A stretch of DNA of 7,491 bases from the NCBI GenBank assembly GCA_023391155.1, contig JAEWBM010000094.1, positions 1 through 7,491 of the forward strand, written 5' to 3'. Position 1 is the first letter of the stretch; every line of letters begins with the position of its first letter. Of this stretch, positions 1-5,231 are shown one piece after another. A program made the position numbers and the translations under genes. Origin of the DNA: Acidobacteriota bacterium (GTDB lineage Bacteria; Acidobacteriota; Blastocatellia; Pyrinomonadales; Pyrinomonadaceae). The notes below the pieces were generated by a model, which was not told the DNA's origin, ran no database searches, and worked only from the letters and a program-made list of their open reading frames with translations.

Positions 1-347
1 CGGATATTCCGGGACTGCTGGAAAGAGCAAAAGAAGCCGGCGCGACCCGGGCTTTTATGTCGATGCTCCATCTCGATAATGATTCGATCGAGCAATACTT
101 CCTGCAGAAGATGGAAGAGCGGCTCCCGCCGACACGCGTTGCAAAGATCGTCAATTCGATGAAGCGCGAGCGCGGGGGAACGCTCCGCCATCGCTCCTAT
201 GCGGAGCGCAGCACCGGCAAGACCGAACAGTGGGAGGTCACCCGAAAGCTGTTCGATTTCCACGCCCGCCGGCTTGGCTTCAAACAGCATGAGTTGCCCG
301 AAGAGGTTCCTCCGGCTCCCGAGCCCGCACAGCTCTCGCTGTTTTGA
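1..347 (+). CDS. Radical SAM protein, PA0069/Rv2578c-like, C-terminal part only
   Basis: The reading frame is open from the left edge (first full codon at base 3) to a TGA at 345-347, so the true start and the radical SAM core with its CxxxCxxC cluster lie outside the window. The visible 114 codons begin DIPGLLERAKEAGA, continue through EERLPPTRVAKIVNSM and RERGGTL, and end in PAQLSLF. This layout (an 'AGA' helix, a segment about the lower edge of the barrel, an 'RGG' turn, a FDFHARRLGF helix and a terminal Q-L-S-L-F) is what I recall for the C-terminus of the PA0069/Rv2578c group, which is related to spore photoproduct lyase-like radical SAM enzymes. Their substrate is not established. An internal ATG at 57 opens an apparent 96-residue ORF, but the frame clearly continues upstream of it with family-like sequence. 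The family call is from memory of the C-terminal pattern; the catalytic part cannot be inspected here. Confidence 0.75.
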   Translation, partial: DIPGLLERAKEAGATRAFMSMLHLDNDSIEQYFLQKMEERLPPTRVAKIVNSMKRERGGTLRHRSYAERSTGKTEQWEVTRKLFDFHARRLGFKQHELPEEVPPAPEPAQLSLF

Positions 348-372
348 CCGCTTCCAATCGCCCGGGTGTTTG

Positions 373-378
373 GATAAT
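373..378 (+). promoter_or_regulatory. Candidate -10 element of the TPR gene (possible leaderless start)
   Basis: GATAAT differs from TATAAT at one base and ends 8 bases before the ATG at 387. A transcript starting 6-8 bases downstream would begin at or next to the start codon, and no Shine-Dalgarno-like purine run lies between. A TTGACC at 344-349 overlaps the stop codon of the upstream gene, but its 23-base spacing is too long for a standard -35 box. The assignment rests on position and sequence match only. Confidence 0.35.
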
Positions 379-386
379 CTATCGAT

Positions 387-704
387 ATGCAAAACCGCAT
401 CGAAGTTTTCGAACAAATGCTCGCGGCCGACCCGGAGAACACGATGGTCATGTTCGGCCTTGCGAAGGAATACGAAAAGGCCGGTGACCACGCAAAGGTG
501 ATCGGCGTACTCGAAGGTTATCTTGCTAAAGCGGATGACGAGGGCAATGCCTACGGCACGCTCGCGCAAGCCTATCTCGCCACCGGTGATCGCGAAAAAG
601 CGATCGAAACCTATAAACGCGGCATCGATGTCTCAATGGCCCACGGCCACCCCTCAATGGCAAACGAATATCGAATGACGCTGGATGTGGATCTCGGTGC
701 GTAG
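387..704 (+). CDS. Small tetratricopeptide-repeat (TPR) protein
   Basis: The gene encodes 105 residues forming about two TPR units. The first is at residues 18-49 (MFGLAKEYEKAGDHAKVIGVL, with the typical small residues and a G-D turn). The second is at residues 54-84 (AYGTLAQAYLATGDREKAIE, the canonical A-x-Y-x-x-x-G-D-x-x-x-A-I pattern). An amphipathic helix leads in (IEVFEQMLAADPEN). There is no signal peptide or membrane segment, so a cytoplasmic protein-protein interaction role is likely; the partner is unknown. The ATG at 387 is the only good start, and it has no ribosome binding site, only a -10-like box just upstream. The gene ends in TAG at 702-704, and the ATG of the next gene follows immediately in the same frame. 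The TPR call is firm; the biological role is not known. Confidence 0.85.
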   Translation: MQNRIEVFEQMLAADPENTMVMFGLAKEYEKAGDHAKVIGVLEGYLAKADDEGNAYGTLAQAYLATGDREKAIETYKRGIDVSMAHGHPSMANEYRMTLDVDLGA

Positions 705-1157
705 ATGTTGAGAAAATCAGAGATCCGCAATATTGCGCATGGTTTACTTGGCACGTTTGTGAGCCGCAACAACGACATCGACGGATATTGGGGGTTAGGA
801 ATTCTTCGCGAGTTGGCTGATGATACGGGTCAAACTAAGATCGAGATCGACCTTCTTGATGAAAGCGCCCAAGATTACCGAATTCAAGCCTGTAAGGTAC
901 ACCATCGTAAATGGCTTGTGGAAATGATGGAAAGAAGGGGCGGAGAGATCGCGGCGTTGTCGAAAGCACGGATATGTGTCCGTTTCGTAGATTCTTTCGA
1001 CGAATATCCTGACCTTCGCCCAAACACCCGGGGCCTACCATTCGAATGTACTGTCCAGGTCGGAACAGGGCTTCATAATATTTGCTCCGCAGTCGCGATC
1101 GGAGTATGCGCTCCGCACGATCCTAATAACGACTTGCGGCGCGGAGGATATGATTAA
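705..1157 (+). CDS. Conserved-looking protein of unknown function (150 aa)
   Basis: I do not recognise a named domain. The protein has a distinctive N-terminal block, residues about 5-34, with SEIRNIAHGLLGTFVSRNND followed by DGYWGLGIL. A middle helical region rich in charge follows (WLVEMMERRGGEIAALSKA), then a predicted beta strand (ICVRFVDSF). The C-terminus carries C-x-P-H-D-P. The two cysteines and several histidines could bind metal, but no standard motif is present. There is no signal peptide. The start abuts the TPR stop (TAGATG) with no clear ribosome binding site, which suggests translational coupling with the TPR gene. Codon use differs from the neighbours: 23 of the first 45 codons end in G or C, whereas guaA and the peptidase genes are visibly more G/C-ending, consistent with recent acquisition. 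It ends in TAA only 8 bases before the converging isomerase gene. The ORF is probably real because of its length, context and protein-like composition. Confidence 0.65.
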   Translation: MLRKSEIRNIAHGLLGTFVSRNNDIDGYWGLGILRELADDTGQTKIEIDLLDESAQDYRIQACKVHHRKWLVEMMERRGGEIAALSKARICVRFVDSFDEYPDLRPNTRGLPFECTVQVGTGLHNICSAVAIGVCAPHDPNNDLRRGGYD

Positions 1158-1165
1158 CGTCGTCA

Positions 1166-1819
1166 CTATTCGGTTTCGCAACTCACCGTCTTCGCCGTCC
1201 TTATCCGCACCGGTTTCTCCGGTTTTTCCTCGTTTACTTTGGCGCCGTTTATGGCGTCGACGACGTCCATCCCTTTCGTTACGCGTCCAAAGGCGGCAAA
1301 GGTGCCGTCCAGGTGCGGGGCGTCGCTTACCAGGATAAAGAAATTCGTCGTCGCCGTGTTGGCCTCTTCGCCCCGGGCCATAGAGAGAACTCCGCGTTCG
1401 TGCAAGATCTTATTGGGCTCATCGGGCACAGACCGGCGGGCACGCGTACCTATCTCATAGGTCACCTCACCCTCGCGCGACCAAAAGTCCCCGCCCTGGA
1501 TCACGAAACCCGGAACCACCCGGCTGAACGTCGTCGTGTCCAGATACCCAAGCGCAATGATGTTCAGAAAGTTGCGAACGGATTCGGGGGCGTGTTCGGG
1601 AAACATCTCGATCGCGATCTCGCCGGCTTCGGTGTCCAATAAGACACACTGCGCCGCCATCTTCTCGACACTGGCTCCGTCGAACGGCTCCGTCTTCTTA
1701 ACATCTTCCGCCGGCCGCGCATTCGCCTTTGCCGCGTCCCTTGTCTCAGTGTCTTGCGCGCTGACCGCCAACACGAAACCGAAGACCATAAAAACTATTA
1801 GGAGAATATTTCGCATCAT
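1166..1819 (-). CDS. Secreted cyclophilin-type peptidyl-prolyl cis-trans isomerase
   Basis: The enzyme catalyses cis-trans isomerisation of X-proline bonds, here probably in the periplasm. Residues 1-21 form a signal peptide (MMRN, hydrophobic core, VSA before Gln22), followed by a charged low-complexity linker to about residue 55. The cyclophilin domain then spans residues 58-213. Its active-site block is FSRVVPGFVIQGGD, with R100, F105 and Q108 matching human CypA R55, F60 and Q63. The second block is GVLSMARG (143-150), then TNFFILVSDAPHLDGTF, where F161 corresponds to CypA F113 and H169 replaces CypA W121, a usual bacterial variation. The domain is complete. Two ATGs are adjacent: GGAG at 1824-1827 lies 4 bases before the first and 7 before the second, so translation may start at 1816 (216 residues). 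It ends in TAG followed directly by TGA. It converges on the unknown gene to the left and diverges from the M1 peptidase to the right. Confidence 0.93.
   Translation of the reverse strand: MMRNILLIVFMVFGFVLAVSAQDTETRDAAKANARPAEDVKKTEPFDGASVEKMAAQCVLLDTEAGEIAIEMFPEHAPESVRNFLNIIALGYLDTTTFSRVVPGFVIQGGDFWSREGEVTYEIGTRARRSVPDEPNKILHERGVLSMARGEEANTATTNFFILVSDAPHLDGTFAAFGRVTKGMDVVDAINGAKVNEEKPEKPVRIRTAKTVSCETE
1209..1227 (+). terminator. Weak candidate intrinsic terminator for the rightward TPR/unknown unit
   Basis: On the plus strand ACCGG-TTTCT-CCGGT forms a 5-bp stem with a 5-base loop, and T1223 begins a run of five T. It lies about 50 bases past the stop of the 150-residue gene, inside the 3' end of the convergent isomerase gene. 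The stem is short, and the coding constraint on the other strand could explain the sequence, so confidence is low. Confidence 0.25.
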
Positions 1820-1823
1820 TTAA

Positions 1824-1827
1824 CTCC
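1824..1827 (-). promoter_or_regulatory. Ribosome binding site of the isomerase gene
   Basis: GGAG (read on the minus strand) is 4 bases from the ATG at 1819 and 7 bases from the next ATG at 1816. The second distance is the more usual one, so this site makes the start ambiguous by one codon. Confidence 0.6.
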
Positions 1828-1858
1828 AATTTTCCGTCAAAGCTTTTCGGGTGTAAAG

Positions 1859-1867
1859 TGTTATAAA
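1859..1867 (+). promoter_or_regulatory. Extended -10 promoter of the M1 peptidase gene
   Basis: TGTTATAAA is an extended -10 (TGn followed by TATAAA, one mismatch to consensus). It predicts a transcript start near 1874 and a leader of about 20 bases that still contains GGAG at 1885-1888. No clear -35 box is seen 16-18 bases upstream, which is typical of extended -10 promoters. The same TTATAA core is self-complementary, so a weaker minus-strand -10 (TATAAC) for the isomerase gene overlaps it. Confidence 0.5.
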
Positions 1868-1884
1868 CCATTGCCATCTTTATC

Positions 1885-1888
1885 GGAG
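1885..1888 (+). promoter_or_regulatory. Ribosome binding site fixing the M1 peptidase start
   Basis: GGAG lies 6 bases before the ATG at 1895. This favours that ATG over an upstream in-frame TTG at 1871, which has no ribosome binding site and would sit at or before the predicted transcript start. Confidence 0.7.
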
Positions 1889-1894
1889 AAACAG

Positions 1895-3583
1895 ATGAGA
1901 AGTTTTAGGATCGTTTTTGCCTTCGTTGTCTTTGCCGCCGTTCTTCCCGTGTACGCCCAGCGCGAGCTCGGTGCCCGACCGACCGAGACCGGCGGACCGC
2001 TGCTGCCGGAGCAGGCCGCGTTTGATGTGCTGAGCTATGACGGCAGTGTCCGGGTCGATCCTAAGAATCAGTGGATCTCCGGGACGACCATAATGACGGC
2101 CAAGGCGCTAAAGCCCACTCGCGAGATCATTCTCCATCTCGACACGTCATATAAGATCGACCGCATTGTCGGACCGTCAAGCATGACAGAGGGCCAGGCC
2201 GGCCTTAAGTACGAGCACAAGGACGGCAAGATCCGCATAACATTTCCCGTGGAAAAGAAGACCGGCCAATCCTTCGAAACTCTGATCACTTACTCTGGCA
2301 AACCGCGTGTCGCGCCGCGTCCACCCTGGGTCGGCGGCTTTATGTGGGAAAAGACGCCCGCGGGAGCCGACTGGGTCTCGGTGGCGCTTCAAAATGACGG
2401 TGCCGATCTCTATTTCCCGATAAAGGATCACCCCTCCGACAAGGCCGAAAATGTCACTATGCGGCTCACGGTCCCGGATCCGCTCGTCGGTACCGGCCCG
2501 GGCAAACTGGAAGGCGTAACTAAAAATAACGACGGAACCTCCACCTACACCTGGGTGATGTCAACGCCCATCCCCAATTACTCGATCGTTTTCAATGCCG
2601 CCCCCTATCGCGTGATCAAAGATTCGATGAAGAGCGTGACCGGTGAAACCATCCCCATCGAGTTCTACATCCTGCCGGAGAGTTATGACAACGGTCCCAA
2701 GCTGATCGCCGAGACCAAAAAGTACGTCGAATTCTTCGAAAAATACCTTGGCCCGTTCCCGTTCCGTTCCGAAAAACTGGGGATCGTTGAAACGCCGCAC
2801 CTCGGAATGGAACACTCGACCCTTATCGCCTACGGCAACCAGTTCAAATACAACGCTCATGGATTCGACTGGCTGATGCTCCACGAGCTCGGCCACGAAT
2901 GGTGGGCAAACCTCGTAACCGCTCGCGACTGGAAGGATTTCTGGATCCACGAGGGCTTTCAGTCCTACATGGATTCGCTTTACCTCGAGCACATTGGCAA
3001 AAAGGACGCCTACATGGCCGCCATGCGGAACACTGCGTCTCGGACCCGCAATATGCAGCCCGTTGCGCCGCGTGAAGCAAAGTTCGCCTACGAGGTCTAT
3101 CTTGCTGCACCCGATTTTGTGAACAGCGACGGGGACATTTACGGCAAAGGGGCCGTCGTCCTCCACACGCTACGCTACCTCATCGGCGACGATGCGTTTT
3201 TCCGTTCGCTGCGGCGAATGGCGTATCCGACGCCGGCAATGGAAAAGCTGACCGATGGCCGTCAGACACGCCTTGTCGATACAGATGATTTCCTGAAGAT
3301 CGCCGAAAAAGAATCCGGCCGCGACCTCGACTGGTTCTTTGAGGTTTATCTACGCCAGCCAAAGCTTCCGCGGCTCGTCGCCGTGTCCACCGAAACACGC
3401 GGGATGAAAGGAATGCTTCTGAGCTGGGAAACCCCGGACAATATGCCCTTCCCGATGCCGGTCGATGTAGTGATCGATGGAAAGCGGCAGCGCGTCGAAA
3501 TGAAGGGCGGCAAGGGCACTGTCGCGTTTACGGGCGAGCAACCGGTGATCGACCCCGATGGCTGGGTGCTCAAAGCGCGTTGA
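1895..3583 (+). CDS. Secreted M1-family zinc aminopeptidase
   Basis: The product is a 562-residue metallopeptidase expected to remove N-terminal residues from peptides outside the cytoplasmic membrane. Residues 1-21 are a signal peptide (MRSF, hydrophobic stretch, VYA before Gln22). An N-terminal beta-rich domain follows, with the ADLYFPIKDHPSDKAENV block typical of M1 enzymes. The exopeptidase motif appears as G304-M-E-H307 instead of the textbook GAMEN; a ME-H version is, as I recall, common in secreted bacterial M1 enzymes. The zinc site is complete: H330-E-L-G-H334 with the third ligand E353 in IHEGF, i.e. HExxH-x18-E. Y416 in IYGKGAVVLH fits the catalytic tyrosine. The C-terminal part is a short beta domain, without the long HEAT-like domain of larger M1 enzymes. 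The start at 1895 is set by GGAG and by the signal peptide. The gene is divergent from the isomerase and is followed by guaA after 72 bases. Confidence 0.94.
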   Translation: MRSFRIVFAFVVFAAVLPVYAQRELGARPTETGGPLLPEQAAFDVLSYDGSVRVDPKNQWISGTTIMTAKALKPTREIILHLDTSYKIDRIVGPSSMTEGQAGLKYEHKDGKIRITFPVEKKTGQSFETLITYSGKPRVAPRPPWVGGFMWEKTPAGADWVSVALQNDGADLYFPIKDHPSDKAENVTMRLTVPDPLVGTGPGKLEGVTKNNDGTSTYTWVMSTPIPNYSIVFNAAPYRVIKDSMKSVTGETIPIEFYILPESYDNGPKLIAETKKYVEFFEKYLGPFPFRSEKLGIVETPHLGMEHSTLIAYGNQFKYNAHGFDWLMLHELGHEWWANLVTARDWKDFWIHEGFQSYMDSLYLEHIGKKDAYMAAMRNTASRTRNMQPVAPREAKFAYEVYLAAPDFVNSDGDIYGKGAVVLHTLRYLIGDDAFFRSLRRMAYPTPAMEKLTDGRQTRLVDTDDFLKIAEKESGRDLDWFFEVYLRQPKLPRLVAVSTETRGMKGMLLSWETPDNMPFPMPVDVVIDGKRQRVEMKGGKGTVAFTGEQPVIDPDGWVLKAR

Positions 3584-3616
3584 CCGACCCGGTTCGCCAA
3601 TGCACGCCCTCGCACG

Positions 3617-3622
3617 TATAAT
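3617..3622 (+). promoter_or_regulatory. Candidate -10 box of guaA
   Basis: This is a perfect TATAAT in the 72-base gap before guaA. The best -35 candidate at 18-base spacing is TTCGCC (3593-3598), a poor match. A start near 3629 would give a leader of about 27 bases carrying AAAGGAG. No extended -10 TG is present. Confidence 0.5.
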
Positions 3623-3623
3623 T

Positions 3624-3647
3624 CTCCTTTACCCCTCGGCAAAGGAG
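3624..3647 (+). repeat. Perfect 7-bp inverted repeat whose right arm is the guaA ribosome binding site
   Basis: CTCCTTT (3624-3630) and AAAGGAG (3641-3647) are exact reverse complements separated by 10 bases. In a transcript entering from the upstream peptidase gene the two arms could pair and hide the ribosome binding site. A transcript from the TATAAT at 3617 would start within or just after the left arm and escape this. No T-run follows, so it is not a standard terminator. Confidence 0.6.
3641..3647 (+). promoter_or_regulatory. Strong ribosome binding site supporting a TTG start for guaA
   Basis: AAAGGAG lies 8 bases before the TTG at 3656. No ATG or GTG in frame fits both the family N-terminus and this site, so it decides the start. 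Confidence 0.75.
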
Positions 3648-3655
3648 CTAATTAC

Positions 3656-5200
3656 TTGCAGCACGAACTGGTTCTCATCCTCGATTTTGGTTCGCAATAC
3701 ACCCAGCTTATCGCCCGCAAAGTGCGTGAGCAGGGTGTTTATTGCGAGATTCACCCCTTCACTTTGCCGGTCGACGAGGTTATCGCCCGTCAGCCTAAGG
3801 GAATAATTCTCTCAGGCGGCCCCTCGTCAGTCACCGATGATGGAGCCCCAAGGCTTCCCGCGGATTTTTACGACCGGGTGGATTGCCCCATCCTGGGCAT
3901 CTGTTACGGAATGCAGCTTGTCGCCATCGATCTCGGAGGTAAAAGCGAGCCCGCCGAACGCCGTGAGTATGGCCACGCAACGCTCAAGGTGCTTAGCGGT
4001 AAGACCAAGCTGTTTGCCGAAATGCCATTCGAGCTCGACGTATGGATGAGCCACGGCGACCACGTCACCGAACTTCCCCAGGGCTTTCACAAAACGGCAA
4101 CCACCGGTGATGTTGTAACCGCTATCGAAAACGACGAGCGCCGCATCTACTGCGTTCAGTTTCACCCCGAGGTCTCACATACCCCGCTCGGAAAAGAGGT
4201 TCTGCGAAACTTCCTCTTCGGTGTATGCGGCTGCCGCGGAGATTGGACCCCGTCACAGTTCATCAAAGAAGAGATCGAGAAGATCCGCGAGACCGTTGGC
4301 CCGGAGGGCAACGTCGTCTGCGGGCTTTCCGGCGGGGTCGATTCAACGGTCGCCGCTGTTCTTGTTCACGAGGCCATAGGCGACCGCCAGACCTGCATCT
4401 TCGTCAACAACGGCCTGCTCCGCTATCGCGAGTTTGAAGACACGCTCGAGGTCTACGACAAAAATCTGAACCTCAACGTCCGCGGTGTCGATGCTTCAGC
4501 GGATTTTTACAAGGTCCTCGAGGGCATGGTCGACCCCGAACTTAAACGCAAAGCGATAGGCGGCAAGTTTATCGACATCTTCGACGCCGAGGCCGGCCGC
4601 ATCGGCAATGTGAAGTGGCTCGTACAAGGCACGCTTTACCCGGACGTGATCGAATCCGTCTCCGTCCGCGGCGCTTCCGTAACGATAAAGACGCACCACA
4701 ATGTCGGTGGCTTACCGGAGCGGATGAACCTCAAACTCATTGAACCGCTTCGCGAGTTGTTCAAAGACGAGGTCCGCGCCATCGGCCGCGATCTCGGGAT
4801 TCCTGAGATGATCCTCGAACGCCATCCGTTCCCTGGTCCCGGACTCGGTGTCCGCATTCTCGGCGACATTACGCCTGAAAAGGTCGAGCTGCTGCAAAAG
4901 GCCGACAAGATCTTTATCGACGAACTGCACAATTACGAGATCTACGACGATGTTTGGCAGGCGTTTACCGTCTTGCTGCCCGTGCAGTCGGTCGGCGTGA
5001 TGGGCGATTTCCGAACCTACGAGCGTGCCGTAGCGATCCGAGCGGTAACCTCCACCGACGGCATGACCGCTGACTGGGCACGCCTCCCGCATGACTTTCT
5101 GGCACGTGTCTCATCACGGATCACGAGCGAGGTCCGCGGCATAAACCGTGTCGTCTACGACATATCTTCAAAACCGCCGAGCACGATCGAATGGGAGTAG
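3656..5200 (+). CDS. guaA: GMP synthase (glutamine-hydrolysing)
   Basis: The enzyme converts XMP, ATP and glutamine to GMP in the cytoplasm, the last step of guanine nucleotide synthesis. At 514 residues it has the usual length. Residues 1-195 are a class I glutamine amidotransferase: nucleophile C83 in GICYGMQL, and H170 and E172 in QFHPEVSHT. The ATP-pyrophosphatase domain follows, with the P-loop S225-G-G-V-D-S230 (GLSGGVDST), then IFVNNGLLR and KTHHNVGGLPERM. The C-terminal dimerisation and XMP-binding part contains RHPFPGPGLGVRILG and ends in YDISSKPPSTIEWE, the family's normal terminus. The start is TTG with a strong AAAGGAG, and residues 2-12 (QHELVLILDFG) match the family. It ends in TAG exactly at the family C-terminus, so TAG acts as a true stop in this genome. 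It probably has its own promoter at 3617 and may read through into the M61 gene 31 bases downstream. Confidence 0.98.
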   Translation: MQHELVLILDFGSQYTQLIARKVREQGVYCEIHPFTLPVDEVIARQPKGIILSGGPSSVTDDGAPRLPADFYDRVDCPILGICYGMQLVAIDLGGKSEPAERREYGHATLKVLSGKTKLFAEMPFELDVWMSHGDHVTELPQGFHKTATTGDVVTAIENDERRIYCVQFHPEVSHTPLGKEVLRNFLFGVCGCRGDWTPSQFIKEEIEKIRETVGPEGNVVCGLSGGVDSTVAAVLVHEAIGDRQTCIFVNNGLLRYREFEDTLEVYDKNLNLNVRGVDASADFYKVLEGMVDPELKRKAIGGKFIDIFDAEAGRIGNVKWLVQGTLYPDVIESVSVRGASVTIKTHHNVGGLPERMNLKLIEPLRELFKDEVRAIGRDLGIPEMILERHPFPGPGLGVRILGDITPEKVELLQKADKIFIDELHNYEIYDDVWQAFTVLLPVQSVGVMGDFRTYERAVAIRAVTSTDGMTADWARLPHDFLARVSSRITSEVRGINRVVYDISSKPPSTIEWE

Positions 5201-5231
5201 CCCGACTCGCGCGAGGCCCAAACTACCAGCC

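Noticed and set aside
57..347. A separate 96-residue gene starting at the ATG at 57
   Set aside because: The same frame is open to the left edge and the upstream residues (DIPGLLERAKEAGATRAF) belong to the same radical SAM C-terminus.
1100..1115. CGGAG-N6-CTCCG hairpin near the end of the unknown gene as a terminator
   Set aside because: No T-run follows on either strand and it lies within coding sequence.
1871..1894. TTG at 1871 as start of the M1 peptidase
   Set aside because: No ribosome binding site is present, it would place eight polar residues before the signal peptide, and it coincides with the predicted transcript start. The ATG at 1895 with GGAG is better.
2561..3166. A 201-residue minus-strand ORF within the M1 gene
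   Set aside because: It covers the conserved HExxH region of the M1 peptidase and has no domain features of its own.
3580..3622. TTGACC at 3580 as the -35 box paired with TATAAT at 3617
   Set aside because: The 31-base spacing is far outside the 16-18 base range. The hexamer simply contains the TGA stop of the M1 gene.
5148..5231. M61 reading frame starting inside guaA at 5148
   Set aside because: Those codons overlap the conserved guaA C-terminus in another frame and encode no M61-like sequence. The signal peptide begins at 5232.
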